A DNA stretch of 64,000 nucleotides from assembly GCA_965221595.1 (NCBI GenBank), contig OZ244900.1, positions 2,232,001 to 2,296,000 of the forward strand. The letters run 5' to 3'. Below the pieces are notes generated by a model, which made no database searches, was not told the DNA's origin, and was given only the letters and a program-made list of their open reading frames with translations. Position numbers and translations under genes: made by a program. Positions within the stretch are counted from its first letter, which is position 1. Each line of letters opens with the position of its first letter. Below are positions 7,809-16,616 of the stretch, one piece after another. Source of the DNA: JAAXGX01 sp965221595 (GTDB taxonomy: Bacteria > Acidobacteriota > Vicinamibacteria > Vicinamibacterales > UBA8438).

Positions 7809-8843
7809 TCAGGCCATCCGCCGCGGCAGGTTGGTGATGACGTACTCGTTGACGCCGCCCCGGCGGGCGGCGTTCGAATTGATGGCGCGGCGGGCGGGCA
7901 CGATGTGGGCGCGGAGGCCGGCTCGCTCGGCATCAGGGTTGCCGTCGTAGAGGTCGGCGATCGCCGGCGCCGTCGAGTTGCTGAGGAGCACGTGGCAGCC
8001 CCGCTCCGCCAGCTCGATGACCACCCGCTGGAGACGGCGCTGGTCGTCGCCGTCGAAGCCGCCCGCCGTGTACGACGTGAACTCCGACGTGGCGCTGAGC
8101 GGGGCGTACGGCGGATCCAGATAAATGAAGTCGCCCGCCCGGGCCGCGCGCAGCACGGCGTCGAACGCGGCGTGCTCGACGGTCACGGACGGTGCCGCGA
8201 GCGTCTCCGACACGCGCCGGAGGTTGTCCTCGTCGCAGATCCGTGGGCTCTTGTACTTCCCGCGCGGCACGTTGAACCCCCCGTCGGCGTTCAGCCGGAA
8301 GAGACCGTTGAACCCCGTGCGGTTGAGGTAGACGAACATCGCGGCCAGGTCCGGCGTGTACGCCTCGATCCGCGTGCCACTCCCGTTCCGGATCGCGGCG
8401 CGCGCCCGATTGAACTGGGCCCTGACGCGGTAGTACCGCGAGCCGGGGGCGGCCTCGTCGGCTTCGAGGGAGCGCAGGCCCTCGACCATCGCGTCCGGGG
8501 CGTCGCGCAACTGACGCCAGCAGCCGATGAGGTCGGCGTTCACGTCGGTCAGGCGGACCTGCCGGTCGACCAGCCGGCCGGCGTTGGCGATGTCGAAGAA
8601 GACGGCGCCGCTGCCCAGAAAGGGCTCGTGGTAGCTCCCGAACGCCGCCGGATAGAACTCGCGCAGCCGGGGCAGGAGCTGCCGCTTGCCGCCAGCCCAC
8701 TTCAGGAAGGGCCGCAGGGGTCGGACGCGTCCCCGAGTCTGGCCCCGGTCCTGGGACAGGTTCTGGCCACGGTCCCGCGTCGGGGCGAGCGTCGGCACGG
8801 GGTGAACGCGGGAGTCGGGTTGCGGAACCGAACCCATCGGCAT
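7809..8843 (-). CDS. DNA adenine methylase, D12 (Dam) class
   Basis: A 344-residue N6-adenine methyltransferase. The AdoMet motif FLKWAGGKRQLLPRL (about 46-60) and the catalytic DPPY motif in DFIYLDPPYAPLSATSEFT (243-246) are both intact. So are FLGSGAVFFDI and the D12-class substrate-side block YLNRTGFNGLFRLNADGGF with KYKSP. The first 40 residues are a non-conserved basic stretch, so translation could begin a little later. The product would protect DNA, in partnership with the downstream nuclease. Dam-class enzymes often methylate GATC, but the target here is inferred only from class. The frame begins close to a TACGAT promoter-like box at 8864-8869. Confidence 0.9.
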   Translation of the reverse strand: MPMGSVPQPDSRVHPVPTLAPTRDRGQNLSQDRGQTRGRVRPLRPFLKWAGGKRQLLPRLREFYPAAFGSYHEPFLGSGAVFFDIANAGRLVDRQVRLTDVNADLIGCWRQLRDAPDAMVEGLRSLEADEAAPGSRYYRVRAQFNRARAAIRNGSGTRIEAYTPDLAAMFVYLNRTGFNGLFRLNADGGFNVPRGKYKSPRICDEDNLRRVSETLAAPSVTVEHAAFDAVLRAARAGDFIYLDPPYAPLSATSEFTSYTAGGFDGDDQRRLQRVVIELAERGCHVLLSNSTAPAIADLYDGNPDAERAGLRAHIVPARRAINSNAARRGGVNEYVITNLPRRMA

Positions 8844-8949
8844 CGCGAAGCTGGAGACGCATCATCGTAGCACGCGCTTCGGCCCGTCTTCGGCGGCTGG
8901 CGCGCCATCACCATCACGATCGGAGTTGCCGTTGCGAAAAACGAGCTTC

Positions 8950-9447
8950 ATGGCGGACAATCGTTCCGGCACCGACGGCAACGGCAGCGGCGCGCCGGCA
9001 ACCCTGATGCGAATCTGGACACTGCACCCGAGATACCTCGACGCGCGGGGACTCGTCGCCGTGTGGCGTGAGGCACTGTTGGCGCAGGCGGTACTGCGGG
9101 GCGCAACCCGCGGTTACCGCCACCACCCTCAGCTGGTCCGTTTTCGGCGGCGGCGCTCCCCCAGCGGTGCCATCGCGGAGTACCTGCAACACGTGCACGC
9201 GGAGGCGCTGGCGCGCGGCTACCGGTTCAACCGCGAGCTCATCGGACCACCGGACGCCGATGGCCCGCTGGACGTCGCCCGCGGCCAGCTGGAGCACGAG
9301 TGGGCGCACCTGAAGGCCAAGCTCGCGCTGCGCGATCCGGAACGGGCCGCTCGCTGCGCGGCGGTGGCGTTCCCCGCGCCCCATCCGTTGTTCCGCGTCG
9401 TCCCCGGCGGCGTGGAGTCGTGGGAACGACCCGGCGCGGGCCGCTGA
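8950..9447 (+). CDS. Pyrimidine dimer DNA glycosylase/endonuclease V family protein
   Basis: The conserved part begins MRIWTLHPRYLDARGLVAVWREALLAQAVLRG and continues TRGYRHHPQLVRFRR, then YLQHVHAEALARGYRFNRELI. This is the pattern of the short bacterial relatives of T4 endonuclease V (PF03013), which excise UV-induced pyrimidine dimers. Family members usually start directly at MRxWxLHP, so ATG 9007 (146 residues) is a strong alternative to ATG 8950 (165 residues). No convincing Shine-Dalgarno precedes either. The gene is divergent from the restriction-modification pair and ends 17 bp from the convergent membrane gene. A repair role is inferred from the family only. Confidence 0.75.
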   Translation: MADNRSGTDGNGSGAPATLMRIWTLHPRYLDARGLVAVWREALLAQAVLRGATRGYRHHPQLVRFRRRRSPSGAIAEYLQHVHAEALARGYRFNRELIGPPDADGPLDVARGQLEHEWAHLKAKLALRDPERAARCAAVAFPAPHPLFRVVPGGVESWERPGAGR

Positions 9448-9464
9448 CGCTCGGGACGACGCCG

Positions 9465-10709
9465 TCAGTCGGGCCCGCCCAGCTCGACGGGAGCGACCGG
9501 CCCAAGCGTCACCCGCACCCGAATCTCATCCACCTGCGCCGACAGGTCCGCCCTCAGCCCCGCCCGCTGTTCGTCCACCAGCGCCGTCAGCTCCTGCTGG
9601 AACTGCTCGCGGGTGAAGTACTCGTCCGCGAGGATCACGAGAGAATCGAGGAGCAGCCACGTACCGGCCCCGACACCGATGCCGAGCAGGCGGCCCATTC
9701 CCGGCAGCAGCCGCCTGGATAGTCGGGCGGACAGGCCCCTCATGAGCGCGCGGGCTGCGGATGCGGTACGCACGCCGGCGGCCACGGACAGGATGCCCGT
9801 CGGGGCGGCGGTACCGGTGAACCGCCGGATGGTGTCGGGCACCGCCGCCTCCAACAGGGCCTCGTAGGCCCGCTGGATCCGTTCCGGCACGGGACAGGCA
9901 CTGTCAGCCCCTGCGTCGGCACCGGCCGGGACCAGTTCCGCTTCGTTTTGGATCCGGCGGTCGATCAGTGCGCGCATCTCGGCTCGCATCACGCGCTCGA
10001 CTTCGTCGGACGCCCGGCGCACTCGATCCGACAGGCCGCTGAACAGCCGCTCGTCCACCTGCAACCTGAAGCGATCGAGCTGTTCGACGGCTGACGCGGC
10101 CAGTGGTTCGAGGCCGGCCAGTCGTTCGAGCGTCGCCCGCGTCGGTTCCCAGCCCTGCAGCCACTCGAGGAGCGCCGCGATCAGTGCGGATCCCGCCAGA
10201 CGCTCGACGAGCACGCGCGGGAAGCCCCATTCCTGCAACCGCGCCGCGACGGCCAGGGCCAGTTGGGTGTACTGGCCGGGCACGGAATAGTGCCAGTCGA
10301 GAAACTCCGGGATGTGCACGTAGACAGGCGCGAAGGCCTCCTGCACGGCAGTATCGATGGCCTGCCCGGTCTGCGGCAGTGGCCCGCCGCGCAGGTCCGC
10401 CTCCACGGTTGCCCACCACCGCTCCGCGCGCTGCTCCAGCACGATGTTGGACAGCCAGGCGCAAGGAGGCGGAGGCGGCCACGGCGGTCCGGCAGGCGGC
10501 GGCGCGACCGGCGGTCGCGGATCGACGAATACGGCGGCGACCACCACGAGCGACAGGAGCGTAACGGACGCCGCCGCCAGCGCGGCCCGGCCGCCCCGGC
10601 GCATCCTCGTCGCGCGCCCGGCGGGCGACCGCGTCTCCGGCGCGTCGAGCGGCTGCGCGGGGTTTCCGGGGCCGACCGCGCCGCCGGAGGCTGGAGCGCT
10701 CTTCGACAT
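9465..10709 (-). CDS. Uncharacterised membrane-anchored protein, second gene of a two-gene operon
   Basis: A 414-residue protein that I cannot assign. Residues about 40-65 (AALAAASVTLLSLVVVAAVFV) form one membrane helix and are followed by a proline-rich linker. The middle (about 75-290) is long, helical and charged, and includes HIPEFLDWHYSVPGQYTQLA and repeated Arg/Glu helices. The C-terminal third has a glycine-rich hydrophobic hairpin (MGRLLGIGVGAGTWLLLDSL) and then a soluble coiled helix (FTREQFQQELTALVDEQRAG). It looks like a protein with a large periplasmic domain and two membrane contacts. Its ATG lies 2 bases after the stop of the upstream membrane gene, so the two are translated together. 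Confidence 0.65.
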   Translation of the reverse strand: MSKSAPASGGAVGPGNPAQPLDAPETRSPAGRATRMRRGGRAALAAASVTLLSLVVVAAVFVDPRPPVAPPPAGPPWPPPPPCAWLSNIVLEQRAERWWATVEADLRGGPLPQTGQAIDTAVQEAFAPVYVHIPEFLDWHYSVPGQYTQLALAVAARLQEWGFPRVLVERLAGSALIAALLEWLQGWEPTRATLERLAGLEPLAASAVEQLDRFRLQVDERLFSGLSDRVRRASDEVERVMRAEMRALIDRRIQNEAELVPAGADAGADSACPVPERIQRAYEALLEAAVPDTIRRFTGTAAPTGILSVAAGVRTASAARALMRGLSARLSRRLLPGMGRLLGIGVGAGTWLLLDSLVILADEYFTREQFQQELTALVDEQRAGLRADLSAQVDEIRVRVTLGPVAPVELGGPD

Positions 10710-10711
10710 GC

Positions 10712-11533
10712 CTACCGCCTGGGACGACGGGCCACCACGTGTTCAACCAGCAGCATGGCGCCTTCGAGGCCGCGGACGAAACCGCCGAACGCCAGCGCGG
10801 CGTTGCCGAGAAAACCGACCCACAGGAGCAGCCGCAGCCCGTCCTGCATCCAGGGCGCCGACGACACGGTCGTGACGAGCCACCAGGCCAGCCCCTCGAT
10901 GCGGGTCGAGACCGACAGCGTGTCGGCCACGACAGGGCACGCCGAGCCCGCCCGTCCGGCGAACGCCTGCAACGTCCGCTCGAGGGAATGGGGATGGATG
11001 AGGTCGCCGGGGACCGGGATCCAGTAGTAGCCGAAGTAGACGTAGGCACCGAGCAGCCCGGCCAGCGCCACCCAGCCCGCGATGCGGGCGGCCAGTACGT
11101 CCCGGAGCGACGGCCCCGCCGGCCGGTCGGCCGCGTCATCGCGAAGATGGGCGCCCGGCCAACGCCCGGCGCCGACGAACAGCAGCGGAACCAGGATCGC
11201 ACCGGCACCGAGGAAGTACCAGTCGGGCGGGTCCGACAAGGCGACGAAGACGGACAGGAATGCCGTCAGCCCCGCGGCCTTGAGCAGACTCAGGGTCACC
11301 GCCACGGCCGGCCGCCTGAACCACCGGCGCAGATGCGACCCGGCGGCAAGGTAGAACTCCAGCACGAACCGTCGGCGCTGCAGGTGGTACAGCAGCAACC
11401 CGTGGGAGATGGCGCACCAGACCAGCAACGGCAGCACCAGGAAACCGCAGGAGCCGCCGGACGCGAGACGCCACAGGCCGAGGAGCGTCAGCAGCAGGGC
11501 GCACGCCAGGAGCGCACGGAGCAGCCGGTCCAT
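10712..11533 (-). CDS. Uncharacterised multi-pass membrane protein, first gene of a two-gene operon
   Basis: A 273-residue protein with about six predicted membrane helices: LLRALLACALLLTLLGLW, FLVLPLLVWCAISHGLLLY, TLSLLKAAGLTAFLSVFVAL, YFLGAGAILVPLLFVGAG, WVALAGLLGAYVYFGYYWI and a C-terminal LLLWVGFLGNAALAFGGFVR. A charged cytoplasmic stretch (LQRRRFVLEFYLAAGSHLRR) follows the second helix. I do not recognise the family. ATG 11533 is chosen because it is followed directly by the first helix, whereas longer readings add about 100 non-conserved arginine-rich residues. The stop lies 2 bases before the next ATG, so the two products probably act in one membrane complex. Confidence 0.65.
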   Translation of the reverse strand: MDRLLRALLACALLLTLLGLWRLASGGSCGFLVLPLLVWCAISHGLLLYHLQRRRFVLEFYLAAGSHLRRWFRRPAVAVTLSLLKAAGLTAFLSVFVALSDPPDWYFLGAGAILVPLLFVGAGRWPGAHLRDDAADRPAGPSLRDVLAARIAGWVALAGLLGAYVYFGYYWIPVPGDLIHPHSLERTLQAFAGRAGSACPVVADTLSVSTRIEGLAWWLVTTVSSAPWMQDGLRLLLWVGFLGNAALAFGGFVRGLEGAMLLVEHVVARRPRR

Positions 11534-11640
11534 GTGCCGGATCGGGAGAGCGCTCCCGGGCGTCTGCGACGCAGTACGGCGCAGACGCCCGGGCGGGTCC
11601 ATTGGGTGCCAGCCGGAGCCGCCAGGCGACGATTGGCGGG

Positions 11641-12654
11641 CTATCGAGCCGGGAAGCGCGCGATCCGGTCGCCCTCGGCGACCTGGCCGACCCAGATCTC
11701 GTCGCCCACCTGAATGGCGACGGTGCCCAGGATGAGCAGATCGTTCGAGCCGTAGTTGACGACCTCGCGGGCGGTCATCTGCCGCGGATCGACCTCCGCC
11801 ACCCGCGAGCTCACGCCGTCGCAGGCGCCGTCGCGGATGCACTCACGGATGGCCGCGCGCGTCGGACCGATGTGGCCGGCAGCCAGCAGGTTCTCGTCCT
11901 TGCCCCAGCGGACGTTGTCGATGTGGAAGCCGACCTCCACGCCCTCCTTGCGGATGGGCGTCAGTCCCCGCGACAGGCGGATCAACGACTGCGCGCCGTA
12001 GCCCCCAACGTAGTACCACTGGCCGTCGCGCGAGATCTCCAGCCCGTTCGGGCCGATGTCCTCGCTGCCCGGCACGAGGCTCCAGCCGGCGCCGGGCTGC
12101 CACTGCCAGATGTTGCCCGCAGCCGGGCTCGTCGAGGCGAAGCCGCCCTCGGGCAGCGCGACCACCGAGTTCAGCCCGATGCCCTCGGGCGCCACTGCGC
12201 AGCCGATCCACGTGACCGTCGGCGGCCCGTCACCCGTGTGCAGGTCGAAGACCTCGATCGACTCGCGCGCCCCGTGTCCGACGACGAGCAGCGTGTGGTT
12301 GATGCCGTCCGAGTCGCGCAGGTACAGGCCGTGCGGCCGGAAGTCGCTCGTCAGCGGGCCGGGGCAGTCCGCATAGGTCTCGGTGTCGTGATCGGACTGG
12401 CCGGTCGCGGGCGAGTAGAGGGAGGTCGCGGTGTTGTCCCGGGTGTCGGCCAGGTACAGATCCCCCCCGTCCACCATGCTGGAGACGACCACCCAGGGCG
12501 AGTTCGGGATCGGCGCGAAGTCCTCCGGGCTCACCGGCCCGCACAGGAACTCGACTTCTCCGTCCGGGTCGCAGCCCTGCGCCTGCGGGCCGCTCACCCC
12601 CAGCAGCACCAGTGCGCCCGCCATGAGCATCCCGAGCAGCGTTCGTGTCGTCAT
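11641..12654 (-). CDS. Secreted beta-propeller protein, SMP-30/gluconolactonase-like
   Basis: A 337-residue exported protein. After a Sec signal (TLLGMLMAGALVLLGVSGPQAQG) it shows repeated short blade-like segments: DGGDLYLADTRDNTATSLY, DSDGINHTLLVVGHG, SVVALPEGGFASTSP, ISRDGQWYYVGGYG and HIDNVRWGKDENLLAAGH. These resemble calcium-dependent six-bladed lactonase or arylesterase propellers (SMP-30/paraoxonase group). Four cysteines suggest periplasmic disulfides. ATG 12654 has a good Shine-Dalgarno (GGGGGA); the earlier ATG 12693 overlaps a TAAGAT promoter-like box. The substrate is unknown. It could equally be a non-enzymatic strictosidine-synthase-like propeller. Confidence 0.6.
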   Translation of the reverse strand: MTTRTLLGMLMAGALVLLGVSGPQAQGCDPDGEVEFLCGPVSPEDFAPIPNSPWVVVSSMVDGGDLYLADTRDNTATSLYSPATGQSDHDTETYADCPGPLTSDFRPHGLYLRDSDGINHTLLVVGHGARESIEVFDLHTGDGPPTVTWIGCAVAPEGIGLNSVVALPEGGFASTSPAAGNIWQWQPGAGWSLVPGSEDIGPNGLEISRDGQWYYVGGYGAQSLIRLSRGLTPIRKEGVEVGFHIDNVRWGKDENLLAAGHIGPTRAAIRECIRDGACDGVSSRVAEVDPRQMTAREVVNYGSNDLLILGTVAIQVGDEIWVGQVAEGDRIARFPAR

Positions 12655-12726
12655 GAGCTGTCCCCCTTCGGAACGGTTGAAGCGTGTGGACATCTTAGCA
12701 GCCCCCGCGCGCGCTCACGCGCCCCT

Positions 12727-15351
12727 CTAGCGCGGCGGGTAGCCGCCGATCCAGATCGGGCTCGACCAGGCCATGGCACCGTCCACCTGGCGGACCCGGA
12801 CGTGATAGTAGTCGCCCTGCCGCGAGTTGTCGCCGTCGGTGTGGCTGAAGCTGACGTCGCGCGGCGCGTTGCGGAGCAGCCGGCGCAGCGTGATGCGGTC
12901 GTCCGGATAGTCGTCGGTCGGCAGCGCTCGCTCGACGCCGCCGGCGTTGAGGGTGAGTCGCAACCGCCGCGCCGGAATCTCGGCCGGTGGCCGGAACCAC
13001 GGACGGGTCGCGGCCGTCTCGCGCGTGGCCTCGAGTTCGATCGTGATCGACGCGCTCGGCCGGATACCCGAAAACGTCATCCGCAGCGAGCTGGTATCGC
13101 CGCGGGTGTGGGTCGCGAAGCGGGCGCCGTTGCGCCCCGGTTCGAACTCCACGTGCTGCATCGTCGGGTTCGTGAAGTCCGTGCCGGCGATGCGCTCGAG
13201 CACCGCCCCGCGCACGCCGAGCTGCCCGCGCCAGTGTCGCCAGCCGCGCGGCGCGTCGCCCGGATGCAGCGCCGCCGCACCCGAGCGGAACGAAAGCAGC
13301 CACTCCTCCACGTCGGCCGGCTGCCCCCGGCCGACGCCGTACCGCTCGCTCCAGATTCGCTCCGCGTTTCTCCACAGCACGATCGACTCGATGGGGGCCG
13401 TCCCGATCACGCGGCCCGCGACGGTCCGGCTCTGCGCGTACTCGCCGCGCTGGCCCATCGCCGTGCCGTTCACGCTGACGTCGAGGATGATGCGCTCGCC
13501 GGTCGTGGCGTACGTCCGTCGCGCCTGCAGCGCGTCGAACACCGCGTCGCGCGAAAGCGTCGGCGCCAGCACCGCGCCCAGGCCGCCGCGCTGCCCCGCC
13601 CGACCCGCAACCGGGATGCCGCGGCCGGGATGCGACCGCGGGTCGTCCGATGCCGCGACCAGCCCCACCTGGTGGCCGCGCGACAGATACTGGCGGGCGA
13701 ACGGCTCGAAGGTGCCGCGCATCGACCGGATCTCGACCAGCGACTGGAGCCGCGGGTCGGACTGCCGGGGGTCGCCCGGGTCGTGGGCATGCGGAATGAC
13801 CAGGACGTCAACCGGGTCGTAGCGTGCGTGCAGGCCCTGGTACAGCTCGGAGAGGGTCGGGTGCTCCAGCGAGGACACCCGGTCGCCGCCCGCCGCACTG
13901 CGCAGCAGCACGCTGTGCCGCCCCCCGAAGCGGGCGGGCCGCGTCCACTCCCAGCCGAGGTAGGGGACGAAGCGGCCCGGCTCGTCGAAGGCCTGCACCG
14001 CGCGCCGGGACGACTCCCACTCCGCAGCATCCAGCCGAGCATCGTGCGCCGTGTGGCCCACGAAATCGAGCCGCGCGTCGTCGCGGGCGAACGCCATGAA
14101 GAAGTCGAGGGCGCCGCGCCCCTCGGCGTGCCCGGAGCGGCCGTGCGTATCGCCCCAGTAGATGCGGCGGGCCGGACGCGCCTCGACGAGCACGGGGTGC
14201 GCGGCGCTGCGGATGGCGCCGTCGGCGGAACGGACCTCGATCCAGTGTGCTCCGGGCTCGTCCAGGATCAACTCCACGACGCCGAGGGCTTCCGTGCCGG
14301 CCGACGTCACGGCCCGCACATCGCCATCCACGAGGATCTCGAACGCGGGAATGGCGCCGGTCGCGCGGTTGAGGAACGCGTCCTCGGCGCGCACCGACAG
14401 CTCGAACGCCTCACCCGGTTCGACCACGCTGGGCGCAACGGCGTGCACCCCGGCCACATCCGTGCCGCGGACGGCGAACGGCAACAGCGGGAGCGGGCGC
14501 CACTCGCCGGACGCGTCGAGATCGACGTCGAGCGGTAACGGCACCCGCGGGCCGGAGGCGGCGGCCATCAGCAGGCCCGGACCGCCGCCGCGCGTGTCGC
14601 CGTAGGTGATGGTCACGGCCTCGCCGGCGTCGACCCGGCCCGAGACGACCCGGAAGACGAGTCCCGGCGCCGTCGCGCCGGGCTCGCCTGGCAGCCCCCC
14701 GGGTGCGTCCACACGGGCCTCGAACACGGCGTCGCCGGCGCTGGTCGCGATGGTCACGTAGCCGGCGCCGGCCGGGTCGTCCGCCTGCAACGGACCGTAG
14801 TCGACCGCGGCGTGCCGCGCCACCCGGAAGCCGCCCCCGGTCGTCACCGGGCGCGTGCCGGCCGTCCAGGTCTGGCGCAGGGTCTGGTACGTCCGCGCCT
14901 CGAACGGGCCGAGCGACTCGGCCCGCAGCGTGCCGAGCGCTCCGGGCTCGTCGTGCAGGGCGAACTGCCGCACCAGCCGGTCGATGGTCGCGCCCGCCTG
15001 CAGCGCCTCCGATCCCGTCGGGGGCCACGTCGCTTGCAGGCGCACTTCCGGTCCCTCGCGGCCGACTTCCCCGCCGGCGCGGGCGTACGCATCCACCCAG
15101 TCGGCGAGGATTCGCGCGCGGGCAGCCACCGTCGTCGCGTCGGTCGGACTCGCCGCGACATCGGCCACGAGCCCCTCGACGGCGGCCCGCTGCCCGGGGG
15201 CGAGGTAGTCGTCCGGCCGGTCCTCGTCCGGCCCGCTGCCGCAGCCCGCCGCGGCGACGGCAAGCAGCAGCAACGGCAGCGCGCAGCGGCGCAGCGCGAC
15301 CCGCCCAACAGCGGGTCGCCACCGGCCCGTGGCAACGCGCGCCATGACCAC
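12727..15351 (-). CDS. DUF3604 lipoprotein
   Basis: An 874-residue protein with a lipoprotein signal (LPLLLLAVAAAGCGSG; Cys at about 37). The DUF3604 core begins near residue 393 with RIYWGDTHGRSGHAEGRG. It continues with FMAFARDDARLDFVGHTAHD, FVPYLGWEWTRPARFGGRHS, VLVIPHAHDPGD and GLVAASDDPRSHPGRG, whose histidines and aspartates suggest a PHP-like metal site. The N-terminal 390 residues are beta-rich (ELSVRAEDAFLNRATG; LILDEPGAHWIEVRSADG) and may be Ig-like. The family is common in Acidobacteriota and marine bacteria, but its activity is not established; a metal-dependent hydrolase anchored to a membrane is inferred. ATG 15345 is an alternative start. Confidence 0.85.
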   Translation of the reverse strand: MVMARVATGRWRPAVGRVALRRCALPLLLLAVAAAGCGSGPDEDRPDDYLAPGQRAAVEGLVADVAASPTDATTVAARARILADWVDAYARAGGEVGREGPEVRLQATWPPTGSEALQAGATIDRLVRQFALHDEPGALGTLRAESLGPFEARTYQTLRQTWTAGTRPVTTGGGFRVARHAAVDYGPLQADDPAGAGYVTIATSAGDAVFEARVDAPGGLPGEPGATAPGLVFRVVSGRVDAGEAVTITYGDTRGGGPGLLMAAASGPRVPLPLDVDLDASGEWRPLPLLPFAVRGTDVAGVHAVAPSVVEPGEAFELSVRAEDAFLNRATGAIPAFEILVDGDVRAVTSAGTEALGVVELILDEPGAHWIEVRSADGAIRSAAHPVLVEARPARRIYWGDTHGRSGHAEGRGALDFFMAFARDDARLDFVGHTAHDARLDAAEWESSRRAVQAFDEPGRFVPYLGWEWTRPARFGGRHSVLLRSAAGGDRVSSLEHPTLSELYQGLHARYDPVDVLVIPHAHDPGDPRQSDPRLQSLVEIRSMRGTFEPFARQYLSRGHQVGLVAASDDPRSHPGRGIPVAGRAGQRGGLGAVLAPTLSRDAVFDALQARRTYATTGERIILDVSVNGTAMGQRGEYAQSRTVAGRVIGTAPIESIVLWRNAERIWSERYGVGRGQPADVEEWLLSFRSGAAALHPGDAPRGWRHWRGQLGVRGAVLERIAGTDFTNPTMQHVEFEPGRNGARFATHTRGDTSSLRMTFSGIRPSASITIELEATRETAATRPWFRPPAEIPARRLRLTLNAGGVERALPTDDYPDDRITLRRLLRNAPRDVSFSHTDGDNSRQGDYYHVRVRQVDGAMAWSSPIWIGGYPPR

Positions 15352-15373
15352 GGACTGCTGGAAGGCCGCGCTC

Positions 15374-16447
15374 CTAGGCCGGCGGCACGAACGCGAGGAA
15401 GCGCCGCGGGTTGTCGACGAGGATCTTCCGGATCGTGTCCTCCGGAACGCCCGCGTAGCGCAGCTTCGGCACGAACTGCATCAGTACCGACGCCCAGCCG
15501 TGGCCGTAGTAGCGCTTGAACTGGCGGACGTTGCCCTGGTCGGACGACAGCAGGATGTGGTCCTCCAGGCCGGCGTCGAGCAGGTCCTGCACCATCCGCA
15601 CCTTGTCGGCCTCGGGGATGTCGGAGCGGCCCATCTCGTGGCCCAGCGTGTCGAGACCTACGAAGGCGCCGCGCCGCGCAATGGCGGTATGCGTGGCCAG
15701 GGGGTCGTGCTCCGGCTTGATCGTGGCCATGTGGCCGATGACGACGCGCGAGAGGTCGACCCCCATCCCCTCGATGACGTCCATCTGCTCCAGGGCGCAG
15801 CTCGGACAGCTTTCGTGCGGCGTATGCGTGAAGATCGGCAGGCCGGTCCGCAGGTGGGCGCGCGCAATGGCCCGGTGCACCTTACGCTCGTCGGGCCGCA
15901 TCTCGAGTGACGAGGCGATCTCGCCGAACGCGCCCCAGCGCTGCGCGGCGGCGTCGGCCACCAGCTCCTCGACCAGCTCGTCCTCCGACATCTCCGCCAC
16001 GCGCACCGGGTAGATGGCGAAACCGATGTCCTCGAAGTAGCCGCCGGCCATCACGATGCGTACCTCGCTGCGCGCGGCGATGGCGTTCAGGTGCTCCACC
16101 TGCTGCGGCGTGCGCCGACCGGTGGCCGCGTCGACGATGCAGCCGAGGCCGTCGAAGGCGCAGGCCTGCAGCTCCTCGACCGCGAGGTCGACGTCCGCGC
16201 GGCCCACGTGCTCGTGAAACAGCGTGGCCCCGTCGGCCAGCGCAGCCGGATCCAGGTCGCCCTGCAGGGTGCGGATGACGGCCCCCGCCGCGAACTCGGG
16301 CGGGTCCACGCTCGTGAAGCGCTGCTGCGCGCGCAGCGGCGGCAATCCGAAACCGGAGACGGCGGCCCCGGCCACGGCGGCCGTGCCGAGCAGGCCCAGG
16401 GCTTCGCGCCGCGAGTAGCAACGCTTTCGTGCGGTGGAATCGATCAT
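15374..16447 (-). CDS. Tat-exported phosphotriesterase family metal hydrolase
   Basis: A 357-residue protein. The N-terminus carries a twin-arginine signal (SRREALGLLGTAAVAGAAVSG). The TIM-barrel metal site of the phosphotriesterase family (PF02126) is readable: HEH in ATLFHEHVG, the bridging position as Glu in GAFGEIASSLEMR, His in LPIFTHTPHE, His in VVIGHMATIK and Asp in ILLSSDQGN. The carboxylated lysine of true phosphotriesterases is replaced by Glu, as in the PHP/YhfV subgroup. A lactonase or unrelated ester hydrolase is therefore as likely as organophosphate activity. ATG 16447 follows an AAAGGA Shine-Dalgarno. It lies 22 bp from the DUF3604 gene on the same strand and may be co-transcribed with it. 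Confidence 0.82.
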   Translation of the reverse strand: MIDSTARKRCYSRREALGLLGTAAVAGAAVSGFGLPPLRAQQRFTSVDPPEFAAGAVIRTLQGDLDPAALADGATLFHEHVGRADVDLAVEELQACAFDGLGCIVDAATGRRTPQQVEHLNAIAARSEVRIVMAGGYFEDIGFAIYPVRVAEMSEDELVEELVADAAAQRWGAFGEIASSLEMRPDERKVHRAIARAHLRTGLPIFTHTPHESCPSCALEQMDVIEGMGVDLSRVVIGHMATIKPEHDPLATHTAIARRGAFVGLDTLGHEMGRSDIPEADKVRMVQDLLDAGLEDHILLSSDQGNVRQFKRYYGHGWASVLMQFVPKLRYAGVPEDTIRKILVDNPRRFLAFVPPA

Positions 16448-16465
16448 CGGTGGTCCTTTCGAGTG

Positions 16466-16484
16466 CGCGCGGGTGTCCCGCGCG
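16466..16484. promoter_or_regulatory. Perfect hairpin in the leader of the phosphotriesterase gene
   Basis: CGCGCGGG (16466-16473), loop TGT, CCCGCGCG (16477-16484). It lies about 20 bases upstream of the ATG at 16447, between a TAGTAG-like promoter element and the start codon. It could be a leader hairpin or an operator. No function is established. Confidence 0.35.
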
Positions 16485-16616
16485 TGAGGCATCCTACTAC
16501 ACGCTACAGGGCTCGCGGCGGCGCCTGGCAACCGGCCCCATCAAGCCGTTTTTCCGGGTAGCGCGTCGGGTGTGGATCTGCGCACGCATCGTTGCCGACC
16601 CTGGCGCTCGGCGTCG

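Noticed and set aside
7398..8870. Long forward reading frame opposite the restriction-modification genes
   Set aside because: Antisense shadow of high-GC codons. The reverse-strand frames carry DPPY and the ECK nuclease motif.
16448..16616. Possible terminator after the TerB-like gene
   Set aside because: The T-run at about 16550 is on the opposite strand for this operon and the hairpin at 16466-16484 lies too close to the next gene start; treated as a leader hairpin instead.
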